64,000 bases of DNA from Candidatus Gastranaerophilales bacterium (GCA_017402995.1 JAFQOV010000016.1:26135-90134), one strand, 5' to 3'. Shown: positions 34,594-43,781, numbered from the stretch's first letter. Numbers and translations are program-made. Notes: generated by a model not told the origin, from the letters alone.

Positions 34594-34824
34594 GCAATTT
34601 TTCGCCAATTATTACGACATTTTACAATCATGGTAATAGGCATAATGCCTATATTTCGGGCATATCGGGTAGGTTGAAACCATGTCGTATCATGCTTTTT
34701 GAGGATAGCGCTAGTCTTAAAACCATGAATAGTGCATGTTAGAGCATGTTTTAAGTTTTTTTAAACCTGTAAACAATTGTAAATAATACGTTAAATTTTA
34801 ATTTTGAGGCATGCCTTTTATAAA

Positions 34825-35079
34825 TTAAACAAGTTTTAAAAGCTCTTGTTCGATTTTTGCAATCATTTCAAAATCAGTATATTTAAGCGCAGATTTTAGC
34901 TTTTTCTTTTTAATTAATGTTTGAATGCACTCAAGATTTTTACAAACATAAGCGCTTCTTCCAAGCTCATTTGAATTTGGATTAATTTTTAAGGTTCCAT
35001 CTTTTAATTTTGTGATTTTAATTAAATCGCATCTTTGCTTTTCTGTTCTGCAACTTTGACAAATTCTTGTTTTTTCCAT
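34825..35079 (-). CDS. ylxR: YlxR/RnpM-family RNA-binding protein
   Basis: An 84-residue DUF448 protein: TRICQSCRTEKQRCDLIKI, then LGRSAYVCKNLECI and KKKKLKSALK. The family has been linked to RNase P modulation and normally sits between nusA and infB. Here it instead follows a methyltransferase gene with a 1-nt overlap, and neither nusA nor infB is present in the window. Confidence 0.88.
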   Translation of the reverse strand: MEKTRICQSCRTEKQRCDLIKITKLKDGTLKINPNSNELGRSAYVCKNLECIQTLIKKKKLKSALKYTDFEMIAKIEQELLKLV

Positions 35080-35945
35080 TATTTTGTTGCCTTAATTAAC
35101 GCTGTTTTTGAAATTATTTCTACTTGTTTGTCTGACAATTCTCTTTGAACTTCTAAGATAAAATTATCTACTTTTTTCTCTTCAAAATATTCTAAATAGC
35201 GCTCCTTCATTGTCTTTTGATTTGGCGCAGGCGGAGTTATAAACCAAGATTTAATAGCGTCAAACTTTGCAATATAGCTTGATTTAACTTCGTCTACATT
35301 AATTAAAACATCACTAAACCCTGCATTATTTAAATTTTCATCTAAAGAATTTGCGCTAAAATTAACAAGACAATCATCTTTTCTTGACATAAATTCATCT
35401 TCAGCACGCTTAAATTCATCATAATCAGATATATTATATCCTTTTAAAATATCGCCATAACGCGTTGTTTCAGAAATTATCGGCTCAAAAGCGCAATAAA
35501 TTCCTTCTGGCTTTAAAACGCGATAAATTTCATCAAAAACAGGTTGTTTTTCAACAATATGAACCAAAACTGAGCGCATTAAAGCTCTATCGAGATAATT
35601 TTTTTCCAACTTCAAACTTGCAACATCACAACACAAAAAGCTTGCGTTATATGGAGTTTGAACATCTTTTAAAATGTTTTTACATTCATCTAAGCAATCT
35701 TGAAATTTATCTTGAAAAATTAATTCAACACTATCTTGAAACCTTTCAATAACACCAAAAGCCAACAATCCAGAGCCACAACCAAGGTCTATTATTTTTT
35801 GAGCAGACTCAAGATGTGCATAATCCAAAATTTGATTTCTTAAAATCATAAGCCAATTAAGAGTTTGTTGAACTTGATTTTCGTCCATGTATGCAAATCT
35901 TGTTTTTTTAAGCCAAGTTGACCAATTTTTACAAACGTCGCTCAA
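35079..35945 (-). CDS. Class I SAM-dependent methyltransferase
   Basis: A ~288-residue methyltransferase. SAM-binding motif I is IIDLGCGSGLLAFGV (about residues 56-70). The post-I acidic residue and motif IV region (VLVHIVEKQPVFDEIYRVLKPEGIYCAFEPI) follow the UbiE/small-molecule type. The substrate is unknown. The start is taken as TTG at 35945, 5-6 nt after GGAGG; a TTG at 35957 sits inside the Shine-Dalgarno. It shares a transcript with ylxR and is divergent from the diguanylate cyclase gene. Confidence 0.82.
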   Translation of the reverse strand: MSDVCKNWSTWLKKTRFAYMDENQVQQTLNWLMILRNQILDYAHLESAQKIIDLGCGSGLLAFGVIERFQDSVELIFQDKFQDCLDECKNILKDVQTPYNASFLCCDVASLKLEKNYLDRALMRSVLVHIVEKQPVFDEIYRVLKPEGIYCAFEPIISETTRYGDILKGYNISDYDEFKRAEDEFMSRKDDCLVNFSANSLDENLNNAGFSDVLINVDEVKSSYIAKFDAIKSWFITPPAPNQKTMKERYLEYFEEKKVDNFILEVQRELSDKQVEIISKTALIKATK

Positions 35946-36037
35946 AGTTTCCTCCAAATACAGTATTTAGGTTTTTTTTCGTGCTTTTTAAATGCTTAAC
36001 ATCTATAATTATATTGTATAGTTTATTGAGTATAATT

Positions 36038-37657
36038 ATGTCCGACATTCACACTACACTAGAAAATAACATAAAATATCTTAACACAATGTTTGAAGTT
36101 AGCACAATTGCAAATCAAACAGACGACGTATATGAACTTTTAAAAATGTTAAAAGATTACCTAATCAAAACAAATCCGATTGAAACGGCAGTTTTTTACA
36201 TTTTAGATAATCACCACTTTTGTTGTGCAAACTCAGACGATAAACAAAGATACAGCGAATTTTTTGAATGTGAAGAAGGCAATTCGCCATTTTGGCAAGC
36301 TGTAAACACTAAAAAATTAGCAACAATGAAGGACAATGAAGGTAACCAAATCTTCAAAACATTTTTAGAAAACAACAATCTTTTAAATATCAACCCAAAC
36401 TATACAAGAGTATTTTTCAACAATGACGTGCCTATTGGCTTTTGCTTTATAAAAGAACAAAAAGAAAATCCAATAAACGAAGAGATTTTTTCAAAATTAA
36501 ATAATATTTTTGATTATATCGAACCAATCATTGCAAAATTTCAGAAAAAAATCAAAAGAGAAGCAGAAATTGCGCAATTACAAAAATCTTTGCACAACAT
36601 CTCAATTCTTTATAACATTTCTCAAGCCGTTAATTTCATTGACGACTTAAAAAGACTTTTACAAGTTATTATTCAAAAAGCACTTGTTGCGCTTGACGCA
36701 GAAAAAGGCTCTTTGATGTTATATGATTATTCGCAAAACGCTTTGCAAGTCCGAATTGTTAGCGGTTTGCAAGATAAAAAATTGGAAGATGCAATCAATA
36801 ACGGTGCTGTTCAATGTGCCAAAATTGCAATCGGCGAAGGCATTGCAGGGACAGTATTTTTAGAGCGTAAACCAATCATCACAAACCTTGGTTCTGCAGA
36901 CCCTCGTTTCATCACAAAAGAAGTTTTATCAAATACAAAATCTCTTCTTTGTGTACCATTGGTTGCAAAAGGCGAAGTCATTGGCGTAATCAATATTACA
37001 AACAAAAAACATGATAAATTATTCAACCAAAAAGATTTAGAATTTATCACTTCTTTAGCAAACCAAGCCGCTATCGCAATTGATAACGCAAAATTATATG
37101 AACTTGCAACAAAAGACGGCATGACAAAACTATATATCTATCGTCATTTCTATACTCTTTTAGAAAACGAAATGAGAAGATGTAACAGATATAACAGAAA
37201 TATGTCTTTGATTATGATGGATATTGATAATTTCAAAAAAATCAACGACACATATGGACACTTGATTGGCGACTTGATTTTGAAACGTCTAGCCGCAGTT
37301 TTACAAGAAACTGTCCGCAAAATCGATATCCCAGCACGTTATGGTGGCGAAGAATTTGTTGTAATTTTACCTGAAACAGATAAAGAAAATGCTTGCGTAA
37401 TTGCAGAACGCATTAGAAAAAATATCGCTCAAATTGTTGTTAAAGTAAATGAAACACAAGAGTTGTCACCAACTGTTTCAATGGGCGTTGCGCAATTTTC
37501 AACAGATGGCAAAGAACCAAAAGACTTAATCAACTCTGCCGATACAGCGCTTTATTTCTCAAAACACAATGGCAAAAACTGCGTTTCAACCTTTGAACAA
37601 GACGGCTGCAAAAAAGTAGAGCAAATTAACATTGATATTCAACAAAGACTAGACTAA
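36038..37657 (+). CDS. GAF-GAF-GGDEF diguanylate cyclase
   Basis: A 539-residue soluble protein. An N-terminal GAF-like region (about 20-165), a clear GAF domain (about 190-350; GIAGTVFLERKPIITNL, KSLLCVPLVAKGEVIGVINITNK) and a GGDEF domain (about 360-525) with active site GGEEF at 436-440. An allosteric inhibition site RxxD (R427-D430) sits five residues before it, so product feedback is likely. It makes cyclic di-GMP, opposing the HD-GYP protein at 11300. The upstream extension of the frame to 35918 is antisense to the methyltransferase start; ATG 36038 is preferred. TATAAT occurs at 36004-36009; the ribosome-binding site is weak. Confidence 0.93.
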   Translation: MSDIHTTLENNIKYLNTMFEVSTIANQTDDVYELLKMLKDYLIKTNPIETAVFYILDNHHFCCANSDDKQRYSEFFECEEGNSPFWQAVNTKKLATMKDNEGNQIFKTFLENNNLLNINPNYTRVFFNNDVPIGFCFIKEQKENPINEEIFSKLNNIFDYIEPIIAKFQKKIKREAEIAQLQKSLHNISILYNISQAVNFIDDLKRLLQVIIQKALVALDAEKGSLMLYDYSQNALQVRIVSGLQDKKLEDAINNGAVQCAKIAIGEGIAGTVFLERKPIITNLGSADPRFITKEVLSNTKSLLCVPLVAKGEVIGVINITNKKHDKLFNQKDLEFITSLANQAAIAIDNAKLYELATKDGMTKLYIYRHFYTLLENEMRRCNRYNRNMSLIMMDIDNFKKINDTYGHLIGDLILKRLAAVLQETVRKIDIPARYGGEEFVVILPETDKENACVIAERIRKNIAQIVVKVNETQELSPTVSMGVAQFSTDGKEPKDLINSADTALYFSKHNGKNCVSTFEQDGCKKVEQINIDIQQRLD

Positions 37658-37929
37658 ATATTCATATCAAAATTACGAATATTTTTGTCGCTCGCCTTTA
37701 AATTCATGCCTACAATCATTGCTTGGCGCGAATACATGCCGATTTCTTTTGCTACATTTCCATTAAAAACATCTTCATATTTATCGACATAACTTGTCAT
37801 TGAATCGATAAAATTATTTACAGATTCAGCAATATCAACTTTTTTTGGAGCATAATTAGGCTGCGCACCTGTTTTGGGTTGCGCGACATTAAAACCAAAT
37901 TTTGAACCTAAATTATAGTTTTCTGCCAT
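37654..37929 (-). CDS. Small protein of unknown function
   Basis: A 91-residue protein with a Pro/Gln/Lys-rich, probably disordered N-terminus and a helical C-terminal half (ESVNNFIDSMTSYVDKYEDVFNG...AMIVGMNLKASDKNIRNFDMNI). No signal peptide or recognisable domain. AAGGAG lies 14 nt upstream of the ATG, a longer spacing than usual. The stop overlaps the end of the diguanylate cyclase gene by 4 nt. Confidence 0.55.
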   Translation of the reverse strand: MAENYNLGSKFGFNVAQPKTGAQPNYAPKKVDIAESVNNFIDSMTSYVDKYEDVFNGNVAKEIGMYSRQAMIVGMNLKASDKNIRNFDMNI

Positions 37930-38003
37930 TTTTTAACTAAAAGCTCCTTTATTGTCTTTATATTATATATGTACGGATTTTTCTTTTTCTAACTTTAATG
38001 ATT

Positions 38004-38032
38004 TTTACTTAAATGTAAAGATTTGTTATAAT
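38004..38032 (+). promoter_or_regulatory. Promoter predicting a leaderless mRNA for the LD-carboxypeptidase gene
   Basis: Perfect TATAAT at 38027-38032, 6 nt before the ATG at 38039; a weak TTTACT lies 17 bp upstream. No ribosome-binding site. Confidence 0.55.
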
Positions 38033-38038
38033 AAATTT

Positions 38039-38848
38039 ATGAAAAAAATTAAAACAATCGGCATAATCGCGCCAAGCGGAGATATTCGAAATATTGAGCT
38101 TATCAATAAAAAAATTGCAATTTTAGAAAAAAATTATAAAATCAAAAAATTTTATAATGAAAATGCAAAAAATGGATATCTTTCTGATACAACAGAAAAC
38201 AAGGTTGCCTTTTTTGAACAAGCTTTTCAAGACCCCGAAACAGACCTTGTTTTAACTATCAGAGGCGGTTTTGGCGCAATTCAAATTGTTGATAAAATTA
38301 ATTATTCAAAAATTCAAAACACACAAAAATTTTTCGCTGGAAGTTCTGATGTTTCAATACTTTTAGCTTCAATGTATAAAAATACAGACGCAAAAACCTT
38401 TCACTCTTTAATGATTTCAAATGGTTTTGTTGAAAATTTAGAAAAAAATATTGAAATCATTGAAAATAATCTTTTTGAAATTCCGCTAAAACCCTTGAAA
38501 AAAGGGAATTGCAAAGGAATTTTATGGGGTGGAAATTTATCTAGCATTGTTTCAATGTTTGGCGGAGAAGAATTTATCCCAAATGAAAATATAATCTTAT
38601 TTTTAGAAGATTTAGCAGAACCATTATATAAAATTGACAAAATGATTTATCAGATTTATAGAAATGAAAAATTAAAAAATAAAATCCAAGGGATTATTTT
38701 CGGAGATTTTTATCTTGAAGAAGATGAAATTATGCCTCTTTTAAAACAATACGCTCAAATATTTGATATTCCTTGTTTTCAAACAAACTCAATCACCCAC
38801 AAAGAAAACAATATCACCCTTCCATATGGAAAATATATTGAACTTTAA
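38039..38848 (+). CDS. LD-carboxypeptidase (peptidase S66)
   Basis: A 269-residue member of the S66 family (LdcA/MccF). Typical elements: GIIAPSGDI at the start, LTIRGGFGAIQIVDKI, the nucleophile Ser in FAGSSDVSILL, the Glu region WGGNLSSI...LFLEDLAEPLYKIDKM and the late His in SITHKENNITLPYG. It trims the terminal D-Ala from tetrapeptides during peptidoglycan recycling, in the cytoplasm (no signal peptide). The open frame extends 87 nt upstream, but ATG 38039 is supported by a TATAAT 6 nt away and by the family's usual N-terminus. Confidence 0.88.
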   Translation: MKKIKTIGIIAPSGDIRNIELINKKIAILEKNYKIKKFYNENAKNGYLSDTTENKVAFFEQAFQDPETDLVLTIRGGFGAIQIVDKINYSKIQNTQKFFAGSSDVSILLASMYKNTDAKTFHSLMISNGFVENLEKNIEIIENNLFEIPLKPLKKGNCKGILWGGNLSSIVSMFGGEEFIPNENIILFLEDLAEPLYKIDKMIYQIYRNEKLKNKIQGIIFGDFYLEEDEIMPLLKQYAQIFDIPCFQTNSITHKENNITLPYGKYIEL

Positions 38849-39558
38849 AAAAATCTTGAAAACACTTTAAAATACATTAAAAGGGCTGCTAACACAAGAA
38901 TTAAGCCCGAAAATTTCACAAACCATTCAGATACACCTGAAAGCTTTTTAATGCCCTTTAAAAACGACGCAAACACTCCAGAGAGAATAATTATCAACCC
39001 TTGACCTAAAGAAAAAAGAAACAACATTAAAACAGCGCTAAAAATATTTTTTGATAACGTCGCAAAACCCATAATCCCCGCTAAAATTGGTGTTGAGCAA
39101 GGACTTGAAGCAAAAGCAAACAAAGAACCAATCAAAAATGGATATAAAAACAAGCTTTTGGAGTTTCCTTTTGGAAATTTTTTAACGATTGGTGAAAAAT
39201 TGAAATCCAAAATTCCGATTAAATTTAAGCCCATAATCAAAATAAAAGAAGCCAAGAAAAGTATGAAATAGTTTCCGCCAAAAGACGCAAAAACACTGCC
39301 TGTTAAGGCACAAATTATACCAATTATTGATAAAACAAAAGCTAAACCGAAAACAAAAGAAGATAATTGCAAAAATGTTTTAAATTTATCGCTATCCCCA
39401 TATCCGCCAACATAGCCAATAACAAGCGGGATAATTCCCAATGTACAAGGGGATAAAGAGCTTAAAAGCCCTCCTAAAAATGATATTAAAAATATCAAAG
39501 GAGAAATTTCTCCCCCTTGATATATTGTAGATAAATTATTCATAAAATTTTCAAACAT
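38845..39558 (-). CDS. ccdA: CcdA/DsbD-type thiol-disulfide membrane transporter
   Basis: A 237-residue membrane protein with six helices. The two redox Cys lie in LSSLSPCTLGIIPLV (helix 1) and FASSPCSTPILAG (helix 4). It moves electrons from cytoplasmic thioredoxin to the periplasm for cytochrome c maturation or general disulfide reduction. Its ATG overlaps the stop of the thioredoxin-like gene by 1 nt (TAATG), and the two should work as a redox relay. No cytochrome c biogenesis genes are nearby. Confidence 0.9.
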   Translation of the reverse strand: MFENFMNNLSTIYQGGEISPLIFLISFLGGLLSSLSPCTLGIIPLVIGYVGGYGDSDKFKTFLQLSSFVFGLAFVLSIIGIICALTGSVFASFGGNYFILFLASFILIMGLNLIGILDFNFSPIVKKFPKGNSKSLFLYPFLIGSLFAFASSPCSTPILAGIMGFATLSKNIFSAVLMLFLFSLGQGLIIILSGVFASFLKGIKKLSGVSEWFVKFSGLILVLAALLMYFKVFSRFF

Positions 39559-39974
39559 TACTCAATTCCATCTAAAATTTCTTTGATTTCATCTGATTTT
39601 ATAACGCCTTCTTGCCTTTTAACAACTTTACCTGATTTGTTTACAAATACAGTTGTCGGAACAAGAGTTACTTTAAATTTTTTAATCGCTAATTTGTTAT
39701 ATTCAACGCTTTTTCCGACATTTTCAACAACATTAATTTCTTCTACTAAAACGCTATCTTTATAGTCTTTTAGCGCTTTTTCCATTTCAATAGACGCTTC
39801 TTTACACTCTGAACACATTGGCGAAGAAAATTTAATTATTTTTGCTTTTGGATTTTGAACTTGTGATGTCCCTTCCACCTTACACATCATTTCATTTTGC
39901 GCTTTAGCGTCAAAAAAAGCATATAGCGCAAGTGGCATAATGAATATTAATAATACGATAATCCAATTTCTCAT
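39558..39974 (-). CDS. Membrane-anchored thioredoxin-like protein
   Basis: A 138-residue thioredoxin fold with an N-terminal signal-anchor (about 3-20, WIIVLLIFIMPLALYAFF). The redox motif reads CSEC (SSPMCSECKEAS), and the cis-Pro is in TLVPTTVFVNKSGKVVKRQEG. It faces the periplasm and should receive electrons from the coupled CcdA gene product. AAGGAAAAAACA precedes the ATG. Confidence 0.88.
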   Translation of the reverse strand: MRNWIIVLLIFIMPLALYAFFDAKAQNEMMCKVEGTSQVQNPKAKIIKFSSPMCSECKEASIEMEKALKDYKDSVLVEEINVVENVGKSVEYNKLAIKKFKVTLVPTTVFVNKSGKVVKRQEGVIKSDEIKEILDGIE

Positions 39975-40054
39975 TGTTTTTTCCTTTTAAACTACGTTAA
40001 TTATATAACGCAAAGTTTTCTTTTTAAAAATTAGACAATTGTTTATTTTTAAAA

Positions 40055-40963
40055 TTAAATCGAGTTGAATTTGTCTCCTTGAAAGCTATTTCTTGAAATC
40101 ATCATTTTGTCAATCAAATTTAAAATTTCAAAACGTCGATTAACCCATTTCGGTTCAATTGTGGTTTCCGAAAAACCTGTACCTGCAATTCGCTGAATTG
40201 AGCAGGTTTTTGGCAAAATTTCTAAAATATCGCAGACAATTTCGCAATATTGCTCCATATTCATCAAATAAAATGGTTTTTGCTGATATTTTTCATACAA
40301 AGGCGAATCTTTTAAAACAGTCAACATATGAATTTTAATGCCGTCGATATCAAGCTCTGCAAGCTTTTTTGCAGTTTCTAACATATCTTTTCTTGTTTCA
40401 TTTTCAAAACCTAAAATAATATGCGCACAAACCTTAATTCCTCTTTTTTTTGTTTCAATCACGGCATTTTTAAAACAGTTAAAGTCATGTCCTCTGTTAA
40501 TAAGGCGCAAAGTCTCATCATTAGCGCTTTGCAAGCCATATTCAATCCAAGGATTTTTATATGTTGAAATTAAATCTAATTTTTCACTATCCACGCAATC
40601 TGGTCTTGTGCCAATTGAAATTCCGACAATTCTATCATCAAAAAATACACTGTCGTATATTTCTTTTAATTTTTCAACACTACCATAGGTATTTGAATAT
40701 GATTGAAAATAGGCAATAAATTCTTCTGCCTTGAATTGATTAGAAAGCTTTTCAATGCTTGTTTTAATCTGTTCTTGAATAGTTAATTCAATATCGTTGC
40801 ACCTTGAAAAACTACCAACCTCGTCACAAAACAAGCACCCGCCGAATGAAATTTTACCATCACGATTTGGACAATAAAAACCAGCGTCAAGCGTGATTTT
40901 ATAGACTTTTTTTGCAAATGTTTTTCTTAAATATTCACTATATGAATAATATCTTTTTTCCAT
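40055..40963 (-). CDS. Radical SAM protein, TIGR01212/YhcC family
   Basis: A 302-residue protein. The unusual cluster motif CPNRDGKISFGGCLFC (C-x10-C-x2-C) with the preceding TLDAGFYCPNRDG is the family's hallmark; IEYGLQSANDETLRLINRGHDF and VCAHIILGFENET follow. The function is not established; E. coli YhcC is uncharacterised. It is 2 nt downstream of rpe on the same strand, the last gene of the pyrH-frr-cdsA-rnc-rpe run. Confidence 0.92.
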   Translation of the reverse strand: MEKRYYSYSEYLRKTFAKKVYKITLDAGFYCPNRDGKISFGGCLFCDEVGSFSRCNDIELTIQEQIKTSIEKLSNQFKAEEFIAYFQSYSNTYGSVEKLKEIYDSVFFDDRIVGISIGTRPDCVDSEKLDLISTYKNPWIEYGLQSANDETLRLINRGHDFNCFKNAVIETKKRGIKVCAHIILGFENETRKDMLETAKKLAELDIDGIKIHMLTVLKDSPLYEKYQQKPFYLMNMEQYCEIVCDILEILPKTCSIQRIAGTGFSETTIEPKWVNRRFEILNLIDKMMISRNSFQGDKFNSI

Positions 40964-40965
40964 AA

Positions 40966-41607
40966 TTATTTATCAAGAGATTTAATTGCTTTTTCGATAT
41001 CAGAAGCATTATAGATATAACTTCCAGCAACAAGCGAATTTGCGCCTAAATCTGTGCAAATTTTTCCTGTCATATCATTTATCCCGCCATCTATTTGGAT
41101 AATTAAATCTTCATTTTTTGAATATTTTTTAACTTCTTTAATCTTTTGTGCGCAATCTTCCATAAATTTTTGACCGCCAAAGCCGGGTTCAACCGTCATA
41201 ATTAAAACCATATCTACTAAATTAATGTAGTCTTTGATTTCTTCTACACTTGTTTTTGGCTTAATTGAAATGCCAACTTTTTTATTGCGAGATTTAATTT
41301 TTTCAATTGTTTTAAGCGTTTCATCTTTGCTTGCTTCAACATGAAAAGTAATTAAATCAGCCCCAGCGTCACAAAAAGCGTCAACATATTTGATTGGGTT
41401 TTCAATCATCAAATGAGTATCTAAAAAAAGATTTGTACATTTGCGCACGCTTTTTAAAACAGGCACCCCTATTGAAATATTAGGAACAAAGTGTCCATCC
41501 ATAACATCAATATGAAGCCAAGGAACAAACGGTTCAACGCGTTTAATATCAGCCTCTAAATTTGCAAAATCCGCAGATAATATTGAAGGGGAAATAATTA
41601 TACTCAT
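40966..41607 (-). CDS. rpe: Ribulose-phosphate 3-epimerase
   Basis: A 213-residue TIM-barrel enzyme interconverting ribulose 5-phosphate and xylulose 5-phosphate. Metal and catalytic residues are in HIDVMDGHFVPNISIG, HLMIENP and MTVEPGFGGQKF; the phosphate site is in NSLVAGSYIY. Its ATG overlaps the rnc stop by 4 nt. Confidence 0.97.
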   Translation of the reverse strand: MSIIISPSILSADFANLEADIKRVEPFVPWLHIDVMDGHFVPNISIGVPVLKSVRKCTNLFLDTHLMIENPIKYVDAFCDAGADLITFHVEASKDETLKTIEKIKSRNKKVGISIKPKTSVEEIKDYINLVDMVLIMTVEPGFGGQKFMEDCAQKIKEVKKYSKNEDLIIQIDGGINDMTGKICTDLGANSLVAGSYIYNASDIEKAIKSLDK

Positions 41608-42329
41608 TTGATTACTCCTAATTTTTTTAATGCGTCAAATGCAGCATTTTGTTCTGCTTGTTTAATTGTTTGAGCGTCGCCTTTTCCAATGATTTCATCA
41701 TTAAAAGAAACTTCAACAAAAAACGTTTTTTTGTGCGCTTTTCCAACCTCAGACACAACAATATATTTTGGCAATTGACGATTTATCCCTTGGGTATATT
41801 CTTGAAGAGTTGCTTTTGGATTTAAAAAGTTCATTTTTTCTTCAATTTTTAAAATGTCATCTAAAAAATTATTTTCAATGAATTCTTTTGCTTTTTCAAA
41901 ACCATTTGCCTTGTATTCAATAAATAATGCACCCAAAAAAGCCTCAAAAGCACATGCAATGATTGATTCTTTTTTGGCTCCGCCTTGTTTTTTCTCGTTT
42001 TTTCCTAGAACAATCAACTCGCAAAAGCCAATTTGTTTTGCATATTCAAAAATATTTTTGTCTGAAACAAGTTCTGCTCTTGCTTTTGTTAATTTTCCTT
42101 CTGCAAAATCTGGAAAATTATCATACAAAAGTTTGCTCACAACAAGTTTTAAAACCGCGTCTCCATAAAATTCAAGCTTTTCATAGCTTAATGAAATATC
42201 AAGATTGTTTTCTCTTGTATATGAAGAGTGGACAAAAGCCTGATTTAAAAGGTCTTTGTCATTGAAAAAAAGATTATATTTTTTACAAAATTCTTCTAAT
42301 TGTTGCAATCTTTCGCTAGAAATAGACAT
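41604..42329 (-). CDS. rnc: Ribonuclease III
   Basis: A 241-residue double-strand-specific RNase. Catalytic signature YEKLEFYGDAVLKLVVS (about 48-64) and ESIIACAFEAFLGALF (about 120-135); C-terminal dsRNA-binding domain about 165-238 (NPKATLQEYTQG...KTFFVEVSFNDEIIGKGDAQTIKQAEQNAAFDAL). It processes rRNA precursors and structured mRNAs. It overlaps cdsA by 14 nt and rpe by 4 nt. Confidence 0.97.
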   Translation of the reverse strand: MSISSERLQQLEEFCKKYNLFFNDKDLLNQAFVHSSYTRENNLDISLSYEKLEFYGDAVLKLVVSKLLYDNFPDFAEGKLTKARAELVSDKNIFEYAKQIGFCELIVLGKNEKKQGGAKKESIIACAFEAFLGALFIEYKANGFEKAKEFIENNFLDDILKIEEKMNFLNPKATLQEYTQGINRQLPKYIVVSEVGKAHKKTFFVEVSFNDEIIGKGDAQTIKQAEQNAAFDALKKLGVIK

Positions 42330-43221
42330 TTATGAAACCTTTTAAATAATTGAAAAGTTCAACGAAAAGATTTGTCCCACAGCAGAAATATTTAAAGAAG
42401 TAATATGCAACAGGCAAAGCGAAAATATAGCCATCAAACCTGTCTAACATACCGCCATGACCAGGTAAAATATCGCTTGAATCTTTAACTCCAGCGTCTC
42501 GTTTAATCAAAGATTCAGATAAATCTCCAAGTTGCGCCGAAACTGTAATTAAAAGACCGCCAAAAAGAGCTTGAAACAAGCTTAGGTCAGTATAAAACAC
42601 TGCTATTGAAGAAAATAAAATTGCACATAGCGCACCGCCAAAAGCTCCTTCAATTGTCTTTTTAGGGCTGATTACCTCAGCAAGTTTGTGCTTTCCAAAT
42701 TTCACACCGAAATAATATGCGCCAATGTCTGTCATTGCAACCGCAACAAAAACATATAAAAGCAAAAACAAACCATCAGACGGACAGAATTGAAAAGCAC
42801 CAATTCTATTCAAGCCGATTTGTCTGATTAAAAGCAAATGACAAGGCAACCAACCGCAATACAAAGCGCCTAGTGCCGTCGTTGCAACATTAACAATATA
42901 TGGCTGTCTGCCATAAAAAAGCACAACCAAAAAAGATGCCATAATTGTCAAAGTTAAAATTGAAGGAACTAAATCAAATCTATGGAAAAAAGTTAACGTT
43001 ACAAAAACAATTGCCGATAAAAGCATTATTGTCAAACTTGGGTGAAAACCTTTGTGTCTCAAGATTTTGACAAATTCTCTTGAACAAAGAATTACAATTA
43101 TAAGAGCAGTTAAATATAAAGGCACTGCCCCCCAAACTATTGCCATTATTGCAATTAAAGATATAACAACTCCTGTTATAACACGAAGAGTTTTATTCTT
43201 TTTTGTAGCGTTATCTTCCAC
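42316..43221 (-). CDS. cdsA: Phosphatidate cytidylyltransferase
   Basis: A 301-residue membrane enzyme making CDP-diacylglycerol from phosphatidic acid and CTP. Seven or eight helices; the family signature near the C-terminus reads SAQLGDLSESLIKRDAGVKDSSDILPGHGGMLDRFDG-like with Asp ligands, and an upstream KKTIEGAFGGAL motif is present. It directly follows frr (shared base) as in the common pyrH-frr-cdsA order, but uppS and dxr are missing from the usual place. Confidence 0.95.
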   Translation of the reverse strand: MEDNATKKNKTLRVITGVVISLIAIMAIVWGAVPLYLTALIIVILCSREFVKILRHKGFHPSLTIMLLSAIVFVTLTFFHRFDLVPSILTLTIMASFLVVLFYGRQPYIVNVATTALGALYCGWLPCHLLLIRQIGLNRIGAFQFCPSDGLFLLLYVFVAVAMTDIGAYYFGVKFGKHKLAEVISPKKTIEGAFGGALCAILFSSIAVFYTDLSLFQALFGGLLITVSAQLGDLSESLIKRDAGVKDSSDILPGHGGMLDRFDGYIFALPVAYYFFKYFCCGTNLFVELFNYLKGFINVYF

Positions 43222-43781
43222 TATATCTCCATTACTTCTTTTTCTTTTGCGCTCACTGTTTCGTCTACAATTTTTGTATATTTATCAGTGATTTTTTGAA
43301 CTTGATCTTGACCGTCTTTAACAGCGTCTTCTGGTAAATTTTCAGCTTTTTCTAATTTTTTAACAGCATCTGTTGCGTCACGTCTTACGTTTCTGATTGC
43401 AACTTTTGCATCTTCACCCATAGCTTTAACGTCTTTTGCTAGTTCTTTACGTCTGTCTTGAGTTAAAGGTGGGAAAGAAAGACGAATTACCATGCCGTCA
43501 GAGTTTGGTGTGATACCGATTTCTGCTTTAACAATAGCTTTTTCGATATCTTTAATTATTGTTTTATCAAATGGAGTAATAACAAGCGTTGTACCTTCAG
43601 AAACTGAAACTTGCGCTAATTGGCGAAGTCCTGTTGGGGCACCATAATAGTCCACAACAACTTTGTCTAAGATTAATGGATTAGCACGACCTGTACGAAC
43701 AGTAGACAAGTCTTTGTGCAATTGATTAATACATTTTTCCATTTTTTCTTCTGCTTGTTTTTTAATTTCTTCAACTGACAT
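43221..43781 (-). CDS. frr: Ribosome recycling factor
   Basis: A 186-residue RRF, standard length. Seen: LSTVRTGRANPLILDKVVVDYYGAPTGLRQLA, VRLSFPPLTQDRRKELAKDVK and VRNVRRDATDAVKKLEK. It splits post-termination ribosomes together with EF-G. It follows pyrH after 18 nt; AGGAGATAT precedes the ATG. Confidence 0.98.
   Translation of the reverse strand: MSVEEIKKQAEEKMEKCINQLHKDLSTVRTGRANPLILDKVVVDYYGAPTGLRQLAQVSVSEGTTLVITPFDKTIIKDIEKAIVKAEIGITPNSDGMVIRLSFPPLTQDRRKELAKDVKAMGEDAKVAIRNVRRDATDAVKKLEKAENLPEDAVKDGQDQVQKITDKYTKIVDETVSAKEKEVMEI

Larger units (their letters stand above)
34499..34824. other. 326-bp structured intergenic region
   Basis: No ORF. From the ylxR end toward the Cys-rich gene it holds a GGCATGCC palindrome (34809-34816), repeated GCATGTT words (34734-34750), and a long dyad TACGACAT (34613-34620)/ATGTCGTA (34682-34689). 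That dyad encloses TAGGCAT-A-ATGCCTA (about 34638-34652) and competes with CATGGT/ACCATG. A promoter and leader for the Cys-rich gene follow. No match to tmRNA, RNase P, SRP or 6S consensus was noticed. Confidence 0.5.

Noticed and set aside
34499..34824. Known housekeeping RNA (tmRNA, RNase P RNA, SRP RNA, 6S RNA)
   Set aside because: None of the conserved cores could be found on either strand; the region is kept only as an unassigned structured gap.
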